A stretch of DNA of 64,000 nucleotides, taken from contig AJFK01000355.1 in the NCBI GenBank assembly GCA_000467715.1, positions 1 to 64,000 of the forward strand, read 5' to 3'. Positions within the stretch are counted from its first letter, which is position 1. Every line of letters begins with the position of its first letter. This stretch comes from Hysterium pulicare CBS 123377 (taxonomy: Eukaryota; Ascomycota; Dothideomycetes; Hysteriales; Hysteriaceae). This document shows positions 37,461-53,153 of this stretch, piece by piece. The position numbers and the translations under genes are program-made. Under the pieces are notes generated by a model, which was not told the DNA's origin, ran no database searches, and saw only the letters and a program-made list of their open reading frames with translations.

Positions 37461-37669
37461 ACGAGCGAGCCCGAGACGCTGTCAGGACGGCTGTAGTCCT
37501 TTGGTATGAGTGCTGCCTTGATTATTGGAAATTCTGCGGTGCTTCGGAAAAATTGTTCAGTTTTTGGAGGGAAGATCGTAAGGATGTTTGCTTTGCGTGG
37601 GCTTTTCATTCATTCACTGGGTATGGTAAAGTATCCATTTTCACAACCGAACGCTAAATGGTGAGTAAT

Positions 37670-38640
37670 CTACATACCAGTGAGGTTAAGTATAACATCA
37701 GCACAGTCTTGCACAGCCTTCCTTGGATTTCTCAGATATAAACCGGTGGCAGCAGCAAGTTTATCGAACTTTTTCCACTCCCCCAACCCTATTTCTTCCA
37801 GACCTTGATCGACGTTGAACCGGAAATAACGTGGTTTGTCTAAAGCAGTCATATCATCAACTTCATTCTGAAAATCCTCCGCGGTCTTCTCGGTGTCTGT
37901 AACAATAGCAACCAAGGCTTTTATTAATTCAGACCCGCCATCTCCGACGGCCTTCAATTTCGGACGGCCAGTTCAATGCTTAAAACGAATCCGGCCCGTC
38001 TGATGCTCGTTGGAGCCCATATCGTTTTCGACTCATCAACAAGCACTCGGATAGGATTATTCTCGTGAAGACCACCACCTCCATACGATACGGGAGGAAT
38101 TCCAAATACGCTCGGGTCGAAGAACAGTGGAACTGCAGATGTTGCGTGTGCAGCCTGCTAGACTTTGCAATGCGTGCTTGGCTCCCATGTACTAGGAAAG
38201 CTTCGAAGACGCACTGACTTATTGACGCTTCTGTGCGTGGAACAAACGACACTTAAAAAGGGATAGGCCGCGTACAATGGACATGATATAGCACTTACAC
38301 CCTGCAGCTCTCTGCCGCAGGACAAATCCCGTCAAACACAGCATCGCCACCTTTAGAGGTGTTATTATTGACCAAACGTCTGACTTCGTCTTCCAACGCC
38401 TTTTCACTGAATCGTGCAGATCCGCGAACTCCTTTGAAGAGCTTTCCAGCCTTGCTGCCAGCGATGAAACCCTCTGCGGGGAAAATCTTCGGCGCTAATT
38501 CTAAGTATGCCTCGATCGTCTCATCCACAGTCATCCACAAAGTCCCCAGCATTATAGCAATCAACCCAAGCTGGATTGTGTGCTGATAAGTCTCTTGACT
38601 TGCGCTTGATGAGCAATTACTGCTCCTCAAAGTTGCGTTG
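37670..38640 (-). pseudogene. Decayed patatin-like phospholipase gene
   Basis: Minus-strand remnant of a patatin-like acyl hydrolase. Conserved words in order are LIAIMLGTL, EGFIAGSKAGKLFKGV and FFDPSVFGIPP, then a C-terminal part (ALDKPRYFRFNVDQGLEEIGLGEWKKFDKLAAAT, given here in two overlapping words: DKPRYFRFNV and GLGEWKKFDK). The N-terminal part with the oxyanion glycines is absent, the usual GxSxG nucleophile elbow was not found, the Asp-Gly-Gly region is degenerate, and the frame is interrupted. It is therefore not expected to make an active enzyme. Patatin domains occur alone and as effector domains of fungal NLR proteins; its position beside a HET gene is notable. Confidence 0.72.
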
Positions 38641-40802
38641 GCTCTTATTCATATTTGGGGAAGTCTGTCAATAGAATTGGGCAAGGCTACAGTTTTCCCA
38701 GGTTGACATTCTCGAGGAGGTTCAGCTGAAAAGGTGGGGCCTTTATTAGAAAGATCCGCAATTTGGAGATGATGAATAGCTAGATGACCGATCTAGATCG
38801 ACACTTTGTCGAAACCCACTTTGACTAATTCGTTCAGCCTTGTCCGTTAAGTTGGGTTCGTACGAAATACAGCGTGGTATGATGCTGCATGAAGATTACT
38901 ATATCCACCCCTCACCCCCCCTTCCACTGCATCTACCCCCCCTTCCACTGCGTGCACCCCCCCAGGTTCACTACATCCACTTCCCCTTCCCCTAGGCCCT
39001 TGTTTAGGGGGTGCACGCAGTGAAAGGGCGGATTCAGTAATTCTCTATTGAAGATGTGTTGTGGTGTGTGAAATCTGCCTAATCAAGCTGCCATTTCTAT
39101 CATTCATATGCAAAGCACTATCTCTATAAAGATTGACGTCATATGAGAAATGACCATTTTCGGCGAGAGTTGACACTCCACCAAATAATCGCCCAATTCG
39201 GACAGGTATTAGACAAGTATAACGAGTCGTCCGATATGGGAAAGGATCAGCCAGGTCTCTTATTGCCGCTCCAAGAACGAACTGATCCGTAGAGTAGTTA
39301 GGGATGCTTGAATAGTAGCCCGATCTAAAGGGACTTCAGACTGGCCTGATCACTTGTTAGAAAAGGAATAGGCCAAAGCGTTGCTCAAGGACCAGCTAAA
39401 TTTCGGAAGAGGTCAGGCTCAGGCTTGACATATGCTGCGCCAAATACGGAGACTTGGCTCGATCGAGGAGCTCGGATTACAGGGGAGAGACTTCGAAACG
39501 ATGGTCAAGGTCGATGCCTATAGGCTATGAGAGCGTGGAGAGGACACCAACCCATAGAGAGCTAAGGTTCAGGACAGGTGTTGAGTGCCGAGAAGTCTAG
39601 AATACTAGACCTCACACGCTTCAGCCAAAGAACCAAGCCCACTGCAACCTAGATGCTTCAATTAATCTCAAAGCAGTGATCTGGATTTGAGTTGCAGTAC
39701 CAAGCTCAAAACAACACCGTACAGCGTAGCCATCTCCAGTGAGCTGCATGTCCACGCATCAGCTTGCTGCTTTCCCCAGTTCCTGCACTACATCATCCTT
39801 AGTATAAGCCCTGTTTCTTAACCCATCCTCAGCTTTCTCAGAATTACTGCCACTATATTTCTGTGCTCTTTCACGATGTCTTTAACCCCCGCCTCCATCC
39901 AATGTATCTCCACAATGTTGACCGTCTACCTATCCAAGCCTTCTGGGAATATCCGCGGCGCGTAATTAAGGTGGCGGAGAAAAGAGTCATCCTTTCAATT
40001 TGGGATCGAAGCGCCGAGGAAAGGGACCATGGAGTCTAGCCTGAACGTGCCCATCGGCGGTTGAGGAGCTAAGGCGATTCGAATTCGGAGAAGATATGGA
40101 ATATTCGGATCATTGGGAGATGCTTCTGGCAGGCTGGAGAATACACTTCACTTTAGTCTTGAGAAGAAGCTGTGATTAAACGAAGGTGAGGAGGAAGCGT
40201 GGAAGGAAGTGAGTGGCTTTTCCGCAGTCCAGGTAAGCTGGGCTCGAGGGAGAGGTGGAGGTTGGAACCTTCGAGAGTTGTCATTTAGTAGACGAAAGGA
40301 TAGGTCTCTTAGCGGGGTCTGAAGAAGTGCCTGTAAAAGATGAGTATAAGCAGGCAGTCTAGAATGAGATGGGCGTCTTTTGCGTAGCTACAGGAAGCCG
40401 GGAATAAGGGAGAAAAGCAAATTGAGAATCCTCAAGGGTTGCCTTTTAGAGAGAATAGGATTTTGGATAAGATCTAGAACCAACTTTGAGAATATGACCC
40501 TCCAAGCTCATCGATCCCGCGCGCAAAGTGGCAACTGTGAATTGACCCCATATACAAAGCCCAGTTCAAACTCGCTGAATCATACTGTTCTGGCGTTGAT
40601 GTTGTTTGCGAAGCTGATTGTTACGAAAGGGTGACCTACGTACCAACTTCACAATCTCCAAAACAAAAGTGATTTGGCCGCTCTTCTTAACCACCTCTGA
40701 CCGCAACAATTCTTCTCCGGGTAGCCTTTCCTTCTTTTGCTCTCGTAACTACCCAATCACGACCGCGCCGCTACACTTTTCCTCATATCCCCGTTCACTG
40801 TC
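38641..40802. other. Gene-free region with inverted and diverged repeats
   Basis: About 2.2 kb with no convincing gene. It contains the C-run inverted repeat described separately. Two stretches at about 40220-40330 and 40380-40470 look by eye like diverged copies of one another. One open frame (40380-40634, 84 codons) lies in the second copy and is not supported as a gene. Confidence 0.4.
38909..39030. repeat. C-run direct and inverted repeat
   Basis: Two near-identical direct units (ccccccttccactgc) at about 38924-38955 are followed by an arm, ctgcgtgcacccccc (about 38948-38962). Its reverse complement, gggggtgcacgcag, lies at about 39007-39020. A nested pair, cccctag and tagggg, lies inside. 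The whole can fold as a long hairpin, like the end of a small non-autonomous DNA transposon or a cruciform. No partner end was identified. Confidence 0.6.
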
Positions 40803-42179
40803 ATGGACCCTAGACAAACATCCTCTTTGCCCACTCGGGCACCACCAAGCCTCCCAGAAACTTTCACGTCGCGCGAGAGATACTCGTTCGCCCACCTCCG
40901 CGCTTCACCTTCCCTTACATCATCATCCGAAGACACAGACATCATCACAGACTCCATACAGCACCCCGAGCCCGACACAACCCCTTCCAGCCAGCTCACA
41001 CCATCCTCTTACTCGTCCTCCGGTTCCTCCGATACAATGCCTCCCTTAACAGACTTCCCCTCCTCCTACAGCCACGTACGACACCTCGCCAAAGGCGGTG
41101 AAGGGAGAGCAGAGTTGTTTTCTCGTAACGGAACCGGCCAGTTGGTGGTCGCCAAAGTCATCCGCGCCACGGCCTTCCGCCCGCGCGAGGCCAATATACT
41201 GCAGGAGACTTCGGAGTGTGAGGCAATTGTTGGATACTATGGGTGGTTTCCTCGCTGTTTTGGGCCGCGGCAAGACGCTATCCTCTTAGAATACTGCTGT
41301 GGAGGGGACTTGTTTCAGTACTGGACACAATGTCTCGACATCAACGGGGGTAGACTTAGTGAGATTTGCTTGTGGCGGATATTCGGACAGCTGGCAGGCG
41401 CTTTGGCATTCCTGCATGAAGGGAGAGGATCGAGGCAGAGACCGGAAGATTGGTGCATGATCGTACACCGCGATATCAAGCTTGAAAATGTCCTAATCGC
41501 GCAGAATACAGACTTGGCCTCCGGGAGCGACATTCTTGTCAAGCTGGCAGACTTTGGTATGTCAGCTTTCTATGACCCAGCCAACGATCTTTTGGCACAC
41601 GGTTGGGGTACACCTAGCTTCTGGCCACCAGAGCAAACTCCGGACCACCCTGCGGCGACGCCAGCTGGAGATGTGTGGGCAGTAGGAGCCATCATTCATG
41701 AGCTCTGTCATTCGTTTCTGCCAATTTCGGATCCTCAACTGATGATTGGAACAGCTTGGTGGGTGGCTAACGAGTCCAAGATTATGAGCCAGCGCTGGCC
41801 TCCATGGCATATGGAAGCCAGGATGCCTAGACTCGTGTATCCTATCAATCTCAGCGTCAAAGATCAACCCTACGATCAACGAAGGCTCAGGCCGACCCCA
41901 AAGTACAGTGACCGGCTGAACCACTATCTACTCTGTGCCCTTAATAGAGACTCAGGAGCAAGAATTAGGGCAGGAAGCTTGGCACAGCAGATAGAAAACC
42001 AGTACATCTCTCTGTTTGACGGGAGAGAAGCGAGGGAACGAGGCCTGGAGCTCGAAGAGGAAAGGGATGAAGAGGAGGGGGATGTTGGAGAGGGGGACAA
42101 ACATGGGATTGAGGGTAGCGCAGAGCCCAGAATGACTTCGCAGCAAGTGGCCACAGTCGGAGATGACGTAGTAGTGTAG
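40803..42179 (+). CDS. Ser/Thr protein kinase with Ser-rich N-terminus
   Basis: Single-exon protein of 458 aa. A Ser/Thr/Pro-rich leader (about 1-85) precedes a complete kinase domain: a glycine-loop-like LAKGGEGRAELF; Lys118 (LVVAKVIRA); the hinge region LEYCCGGDLFQYW; catalytic Asp224 (VHRDIKLEN); DFG Asp250 (LADFGMSAF); and the activation-segment end WGTPSFWPPE. The last 50 residues are acidic (EEERDEEEGDVGEGD) and disordered-looking. The domain resembles stand-alone fungal kinases with a GTPSFWPPEQ segment rather than MAPK, CDK or AGC groups. The catalytic residues are all present, so activity is expected. The pathway is unknown. Confidence 0.87.
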   Translation: MDPRQTSSLPTRAPPSLPETFTSRERYSFAHLRASPSLTSSSEDTDIITDSIQHPEPDTTPSSQLTPSSYSSSGSSDTMPPLTDFPSSYSHVRHLAKGGEGRAELFSRNGTGQLVVAKVIRATAFRPREANILQETSECEAIVGYYGWFPRCFGPRQDAILLEYCCGGDLFQYWTQCLDINGGRLSEICLWRIFGQLAGALAFLHEGRGSRQRPEDWCMIVHRDIKLENVLIAQNTDLASGSDILVKLADFGMSAFYDPANDLLAHGWGTPSFWPPEQTPDHPAATPAGDVWAVGAIIHELCHSFLPISDPQLMIGTAWWVANESKIMSQRWPPWHMEARMPRLVYPINLSVKDQPYDQRRLRPTPKYSDRLNHYLLCALNRDSGARIRAGSLAQQIENQYISLFDGREARERGLELEEERDEEEGDVGEGDKHGIEGSAEPRMTSQQVATVGDDVVV

Positions 42180-45100
42180 GATTCTTAGGGAAATGATTAG
42201 TATGCCTGGGAGTGACATCTGAAAACTAGCTTTTGTTTCTGTATCTGGGGTCGGGTTTGGGAAGAGAGTTAAAAGGGGATTAATGGTGGCAGCAGACGTT
42301 CCTTTTCTCGTTAATTTGATTAGCGATTAGATAGCTTGCTGAAACAGCTGAATAATAGCCCGATTTCTTTAAAATGAAGCCCCTCAACCCTCTAAGTGTG
42401 GAACAAAACAAAACGTGTCACGTGACGTGCAGCCAGTAGAATTGAAAGATATCAGCTTAATTCTAGACTCCCAAAAATTAAAAATATAAAAAAAACGAAC
42501 CTATCTGAGAATCGATAGGAAGGACAACTCGTGTTAAGAGTTCGTACCATATTGGTGCTACGCAGATAGGGGTAGGGGCGTAAGAAATGGAGAGACGTAC
42601 CTTGAGAGCCCGAAGGCTGAGGAAATCGCAAAATAATATTAATTATATAGGTGTTATTTTTAAGCGAGCTGCGCGAGTTCGAGTCCGGATATTTGCATTT
42701 ATTTTGACCGTGGACATAGTGGAAACAACTCAGAAAATCCCTGAGGGGATTCTGAGGAGCTCAAACCTTTTTACAATGGCAAGTGCAATATAAAAAGTCT
42801 ACAGTTAGGAAAATGAAGCCCCTTTGAGGTCTTGGCGGCCTGTTTGTGTGTGATGGTGTTCGTGGTGATATGCCCCAGCCAGCCAACGACTTGGCGTCAA
42901 CTGCTTCCACACACCACAATCCTGAGATGCCGCAGGAGCATGCACTCATATTTGCTCCCTTCTTTTTTACTCGAGTTGTCGGGCCTTTACTACTTGTCCT
43001 AGAGGCTTTGAGGTTGGAATGGGCTGAGGAGGTCTGCCCGCAGCCGTTCGCACACAGCAAGTACAGCAAGCACCCTCTCCGACGCCAGGTCAACCCCACG
43101 ACAAGGGAACAGCAGATAGTTCCACCCTTTCAACAATAATGCTCGAAACCTCTGCGGTTGCATCGGGTGCGACAACACCTAGTGGATCTCTACGGTATCC
43201 TATTTCGGAGGAAGGTGGCGCCGCTCTAATGCGGAGCTTGGGTACCGCCTCGAACACCAGTCTTTATCCGCGCAACGATTGAATTTCCTCGAGACAGCAT
43301 GATGCGGACCTTGCGATTATACAAGCGGAGCAGCGGTACCATGTCTTGGGCATCCACGCCAGAAATGATGAGACTCTCCGGCGACGTCTTTAATCCACGA
43401 GCAACCCGCATTTACTAGCAAGTCTTCTTGAGCAAGTAAATCACTGGAGGCATGACGGCATCAACGATTTAGACCCGTGTACTGATTGACACTGCCTCAG
43501 GAAAGTCGAACTGGCTCGGATTTGAACAGTCCCACCTCAATTGGCTCACCGGATTCGAGTCGGATTCCTTCGAACGTCCCACGATTCTGAGGTTGGCGCG
43601 AGCTGCTCACTGACCCTCTGCATCCAAACTTGTCGCGCATGGTATCGTCATGCCTTGTATAAGTCATGTGGAAAGATTCCCAGCTGGCAATCACTTCCAA
43701 TGTTTGGGTTTCAATACCTCGCCGGGCGGATGGAGATATCGCAATGAAGAAGGACGATTTGGGATATAACCACGAAGGCCAGGCCATGACACTTGCTCTA
43801 TGGTGACCTAGAGATCTGTAACGCAAGTTGAAAGGGGGGCTATGCATATGGAGACTGCCATATCAGCGGGGAATGTCTTGAACAATCCCAAGTGACCATG
43901 CAGCTGAGGTTCTCGAAAGACTTTCGCGACTGACTGAAGCGGCTCCAGGAGGTTGTGCCAATGGAACCAACGCATCGACCAAGCAAACGGCATTGTCTAA
44001 TCATTTCCTGGGGGAAGTACACTTGTCCGTTTTGCAGGGGCGTCGCTGATGCTTTCCCGGGGCATGGAGGCCTGCGTAAACCATAACACCGGCAGAGCAC
44101 TATGCGTGCTATCTTGATATATGATAACTGACGTTGGAAAATAAGACTTTAGGAAATATCATGAGAGAAAATCGAGAAAGCTTTGGGATTCAAGAAAGAG
44201 CAAGGGAAATACGGCAAGCCCTAACATATGTATAAAGAGAGCTTGGAACTAGGAAAGCATATCGAGATTGACAGGAGACATGACAGAGAAAAAGACCGCA
44301 CGGCTAAGAAAAGGACTGGTACGAGGAGATGCGACGCAGCATGATGGGAAATCGAATTGATTGATTGGCATGTTTGGAAGCAACTTGTCGCCAAAGAGAA
44401 CGATCAGTACGCTCGGTCCGTTCGTATTGAGTTCCCTGGATCTCGCAGTACTGTAAACATTTGGCGCCCGACATGGCTGGATAGATGAGACGTACTCCCT
44501 TAGCAGCTGGACGACCAATGACATGCAGTATGCTCGAGGCAGCACTTCAATGAAGAGAAGGAAAAGAGGGAAGATTGCTGCCAAAGTACGGATGAGTCGG
44601 CGTACTGCTTTCCGGAGCAAGATCTCGGAGAACGCCATACCGCAAGTGCACCAGTCCGGAATGGTGAACCAGAATATCGCTCCTGAATGCTGATAGGGCT
44701 CGCAGAAGATGGATCAGCGCCCTTGGCATTTCAATATTATTGGAATTGCGGGACATCCCATGATGTGTCGTTGCTCGTTCGGTACGGATGCCTATGCCAT
44801 GAGCACCGAAGTGTGCAGCAAGAGCACGTGAATGAACCTCCAGAAGGCACGATGTTCGTATACGCAGCGAAGACGGTGAGTTGCATACCATGATGGACAA
44901 ATCTTCGTATCATGATCGACACACAAGCTGTTCCGAAATGTCGCCTCCTCCAAAACAGCCACCCAAAGTTTTTCAAGTTTGCAAGAACTCGTGGATAGGC
45001 GATAGCTTGGAGATTGAGATGAGTTAATCCTTAGGCTATGAAGGGCCTCAGCTCTCCAAACTCGCCCTGTCTACCAAGGGGTATTGTGTATGATTATGGA

Positions 45101-47217
45101 CCCCGGGAACACGCGCGGCGCGCCCTGCAGCTTAGCCACCTCCGCTGATTTGCTTTGGAAAGGAGTTTGATGAAAACCTCTTTCCCACATCAAACATAGC
45201 ATGCTGCTGGTATCGTCCGAGATTGTTCGTGGGTTATTGGCTCCGACCGGTCGTTGTCATCAGAAGGCGGCCAAGCCAGAGTGACGTGTGATTGGGCCTC
45301 ATCCTCACAGGCTATATCATTGTTGCTTCGAGGTCTTCGATCGTAATGCATCGCATCGGGGTCGTAAGGAGGTGTAGAAGGGAATGCAGGCGGTCGTGTT
45401 GTTGGTCGAAGCCGATCGCGCAGAGGAGAGCTTCTCGGCCTGGCAGAGCAACGTGCAACCCAGTGCGGGCATCGCAACAGCCTCCTTCTCGATGCAGATT
45501 TGCAGAAGATCAGGCAAGTATGCAGCACATCTAACAGTCTTCCTCGCTCTGGCACTCGACGTTGGGAGAGAGGAGGAGAGAAGATTGCAACGAGGAGGGT
45601 TTTGTCGACATTGTGCGCCCTTCATGGGCTAATGCCTCACACTTGAGCTGGCTGGCTCAGCCCGACGATCTCCCATTGTGTACGTCCATTCGAAGGGCCT
45701 TCGCGGATGTGTTGTAGGCTTTGTGGATGTCGCTGGCTGAATGTTGAAAACATGGTCGTTACCAGAAGGTATGGTGTTGAATGGGGGGAGATGGAAGCTG
45801 CGACCGAAGCACCGCGCCAAGCCAACGCCCATGTTGAGCCTCAACGCCACTCCATTATTCAGGAGCGTCGACTTCGGAAGCTCCGAGCGGGCTGAGAGGG
45901 CTCGGGAGAAGATTACACAAGCCTCTGAACCAGACTTTGCTCCAGCGGAGTGCCTCCTGAGGTATTTTCACGTGAAGAGGGTCTTTCAGGAGTCCTCGTT
46001 GGAGTGCAAGAACAGAAACCCTTGCTGATCGATTGCATCACTTTGCACATCCTCATTTGCGTGGTGGATTGGGAGACAACTACGGAGTACAGGGCAAACA
46101 AAGATCCGTTATTGTGCTCTTTGATGAGCTGTCAACAAAGAAGCCACGGAGGAAAGGCGAAAGCGAAAGCGCTTTCTTTCAAAGCTCCCGTCTCCAAACA
46201 CCAGAATGTAACATCACTACCCTATGGCACACGATACAAAGTGGCACTGCAACGTGCACAGCCATATCCCATGCGACCTGCCTTTGTCGATAGGCTATCG
46301 ATAGAGCGCATAACATGCCCCTGGCGATGCCAGCATTCAGGAGAGCGCTCAGATGATGGGTCGGGTGGGGCTGTCAGCGCCGCCAATTGTGGCTGTTGAT
46401 TCAGGCCAGAGCCGCCGCTAGAGACGCCCCGGTGCTGGACAAGACGCCCGTCATCAGGGACCCTGCAACCCGGATTGGCGGACGTGCCCGCTGAGCATGG
46501 GCGGGCGTTCAGCCAGACGTCACCCTCAAACATGCTAGATGTTTCATGAAACAAAGGAGGGCAAGGAGCGAATCCACACACGCCGTAAGCAACTCACCAA
46601 ATTAAAACAGGAGGCCAGAATGATGACCGGGCTTCCCGTGCTGATCAACTTACGGAAGACATTCTATGGCCCGGAGATTGTCATAGGCGGCTTCGTGTAG
46701 ATGGATTCCTTTATAGAAGTGCATGGCTCCCCGCTGACGTGCGTTTCCAACCTCACGTTCACTTTCTTTATATTTTTTGTTGGCACTCTTTATCCAACAA
46801 CACCTCAATGCTTTGTTGAAGTTCAGCCCTCTACTTTCTTTGACGCGGGACGATCCCAACATACTCAGCCTTCTCTTCTTTGTGCATCTTGAAAGAATAG
46901 CTGCATTGTGCATAGCTGGTTGATTCCGAGCATTTCATTCACTGAACTCGTTGCCAAGACCGAATCTGTCGAAACACAAGACAAGCTTTGTGCCCGTTGA
47001 CGACGCACCTTTGACCACTTCTTCACCTCTGCGTCGGCGAATCTATATCCCCTGACCCGAGCAACTTTTCTTGCCCTCGACACAAACGATTCTTCTGTGA
47101 AGACTCACCCCTCTCTATCGGCAAGAACACGCTCCTTCGTCTATCCATCCCCCTGAGCTCGCCATCTTTACAGCAAACCTCATCTACATCTCATTCCCTT
47201 GCCACAAACGACTCTCC
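42180..47217. other. About 5 kb without a convincing gene
   Basis: Short open frames occur in all frames but none shows a domain. One stretch (44249-45000, minus strand) may be a gene remnant and is listed separately. A 10-of-11 match to a pol III B-box (agttcgagtcc, near 42673) has no tRNA fold around it. The last few hundred bases, rich in C/T, are probably the promoter and 5' leader of the Crh-type gene at 47218. Confidence 0.45.
44249..45000 (-). pseudogene. Possible degraded membrane-protein gene fragment
   Basis: On the minus strand one frame gives RALIHLLRALSAFRSDIL then HLRYGVLRDLAPES. An overlapping frame gives LIRTLAAIFPLFLLFIEVL, a plausible membrane helix, then RAYCMSLVVQLLREYV. 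The two pieces abut as if they were once one coding region with a shifted frame. No family could be named; this may be coincidence. Confidence 0.22.
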
Positions 47218-48639
47218 ATGATGCGTGTCTCTACCCTCGTTTCGCTCTTTGCGGGCCTCTGCGCCGCTCAGACGTTCACCAGCTGTGACCCAACCAAGAA
47301 AACCTGCCCTAACAACCCAGCAATCTCAACTCCGTTTGAGACAGATTTCACTCAAGGAGCTGCTGCCCTGAAGGGATGGACGACCACTGCTGGATCTCTG
47401 ACGTACGGCTCCGATGGCGCCCTGTTTACGATCAACAAACGCGGCGAAGCGCCAACAATCCAGACCAACGGCTATTTTCAATTCGGCTATGCAGAGGTCA
47501 AGGTCAAGGCCGCCACCGGTCAAGGTATCATTTCGTCCATCGTGCTCGAGTCTGACGATCTTGATGAGGTCGATTGGGAGTTCATCGGCACCACTACGAC
47601 CAACGTCCAGACCAACTACTTCGGCAAGGGTAACACGACCACCTATGACCGTATGATACCAGCCAATGTCGCTACCCCACAACAAACCGTCCATACCTAT
47701 GCTCTGAACTGGACCGCCGAGTCGCTCGTCTGGCTCATCGATGGCGTTCCTCAGCGCACCCTTCACTATGCCGATGCTGTTGGCGGCAAGAACTATCCTC
47801 AGACCCCCATGAATCTCCGCATTGGTATCTGGGCCGGCGGTGACCAGGACAACTCCCCTGGAACCATCGAATGGGCTGGTGGCAAGACAGATTATTCGAA
47901 GTGTCCATTCACAATGTCCGTTCAGTCTGTTAAGATCATCAACTACTCCCCGGGAACAGAGTACCAATGGACAGACATGAGTGGTTCTTACCAGAGTATC
48001 AAGGTCATCGGGGCTGGAAACGCAGCCGGTAACGCCAACAATACCCTCATTGCTACGGCTACTGGCGCCGCCTCTGCAACAGGAGCTGCTTCTGCAGGCC
48101 TCGGAAGCCTCATCAACGTGCCAACCGCATCTACTCAGATACCATCCGGTGGTTTTGCCACTGCATCCGGTATCTATGCCACCGCATCGGGCCCTTACGC
48201 CAACGGCACAATCCCATCGGTCCCCCAAACCACAACAGGAGGCGCAGAAACCCCCTGTGGGTGCGGCGTGGCTACGGTAACTGTAACAGCTGGAGAAGGC
48301 GGCGCCCCTTCGTCGCTATCCACCATCGTCGTCCCAGTACCACCACCGAGCTCTGCGCCGGCATCTATTCCTGCAGCAACTCCTCCAGTCCCATCCGGCA
48401 CAATCACAGATGGCAGCGTCTCCATCTCAGTGGTAGTCTCTGCCCCTTTGCCAATCTCCACCGAAACAGGAGGTCTGCTAACGGAAACCGCGCCTGCGCC
48501 CTCGGTTCCCGCAGTCGGTAGCAACGCCACGGCTACCCTGAGCACTGGCATTCCACAGTTCACGGGTGCGGCAAGCCGTGGCGGTGTTCCTGTCCTGTTG
48601 CTTGGCGCTGTTGCTGGTCTTGTTGCTGCGGGGTTATAA
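47218..48639 (+). CDS. GPI-anchored Crh-type GH16 cell-wall transglycosylase
   Basis: Single-exon protein of 473 aa. Crh enzymes transfer chitin onto beta-glucan at the outer face of the plasma membrane and in the wall. Visible parts: a signal peptide (STLVSLFAGLCAAQ); a short Cys-rich N-terminus (CDPTKKTC); the GH16 domain at about 35-265 with the catalytic DEVDWE motif, Glu117 as nucleophile and Glu121 as acid/base; and WIDGVPQRTL- and IGIWAGGD-type conserved words. A Ser/Thr/Pro/Ala-rich stalk (about 275-445) and a C-terminal hydrophobic tail (VPVLLLGAVAGLVAAGL) after small residues indicate GPI anchoring. There is no CBM18 chitin-binding module, so it resembles Crh1/Crf1 rather than Utr2. 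The first two residues are both Met; either may start. Confidence 0.92.
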   Translation: MMRVSTLVSLFAGLCAAQTFTSCDPTKKTCPNNPAISTPFETDFTQGAAALKGWTTTAGSLTYGSDGALFTINKRGEAPTIQTNGYFQFGYAEVKVKAATGQGIISSIVLESDDLDEVDWEFIGTTTTNVQTNYFGKGNTTTYDRMIPANVATPQQTVHTYALNWTAESLVWLIDGVPQRTLHYADAVGGKNYPQTPMNLRIGIWAGGDQDNSPGTIEWAGGKTDYSKCPFTMSVQSVKIINYSPGTEYQWTDMSGSYQSIKVIGAGNAAGNANNTLIATATGAASATGAASAGLGSLINVPTASTQIPSGGFATASGIYATASGPYANGTIPSVPQTTTGGAETPCGCGVATVTVTAGEGGAPSSLSTIVVPVPPPSSAPASIPAATPPVPSGTITDGSVSISVVVSAPLPISTETGGLLTETAPAPSVPAVGSNATATLSTGIPQFTGAASRGGVPVLLLGAVAGLVAAGL

Positions 48640-49283
48640 ACTATTGGCATATTGATTGGTGGATCAGCTGAATAGAGGGTGGTTTACTTCAAATTTGTAT
48701 ACTTAGTCTACTTTTGGGTGGTAATGAAAATGATTCACAATAAATAGCGCCAAGAAGCGCATGAATAGCTTAAATAGCTATCTATACATAGAGACCAAAA
48801 AAAAAAATTCAAGTTCAAAGTAATAGTATCTGCCGATATTGTGAAACGTATACATGGTTAGGTGCTCAAGGCAAACAGAATTGGGTTAGGCTGTGGGAAA
48901 CGGACACAAGTGCTCCCGCTACCTTGAGAGCTTGTGGAGATTAAGGCTATATAAACTTCTGGGTTTAGATAGATAGGAAATGAGGTTTTGAAAATATAAA
49001 TATAAGAAAATGGTTCGCTTTGAAAATGCTGAGATGAGGGGTGAATGTTTCCCGGAACAGAGTTGTTCCGCTCCGAGACCTCTTAGCGCCTGGCGGACGC
49101 GACCCGCGTCAGATCGCGATTCACCTTCGAAGACTCGAAGACTCGAGAGACTATTCACCAACTCAAGCATGCTCCGATGAATCCCATCCCACATCCTTGA
49201 TAAGGGCTGAACAGCGACATCGTTGCTTGATTTTATACCCACTACATCCACCACCATAACCACCTGCTCTAGCCACAACTAAC
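48640..49283. other. Intergenic region
   Basis: 3' flank of the Crh-type gene and promoter of SMC3, with A-rich stretches near 48790-48810. No gene is supported. Confidence 0.4.

Positions 49284-53153
<3,870 letters not shown>

Noticed and set aside
39100-40380. Possible degraded transposon in the gene-free region
   Set aside because: No transposase, reverse transcriptase or terminal repeat pair could be recognised in any frame.
42660-42690. B-box-like word near gagttcgagtccgg, suggesting a tRNA or tRNA-derived SINE
   Set aside because: No matching A-box, acceptor stem or anticodon arm could be folded around it.
47326-48228. 300-codon antisense frame within the Crh-type gene
   Set aside because: It is a shadow of the GH16 coding sequence, with no motif of its own.
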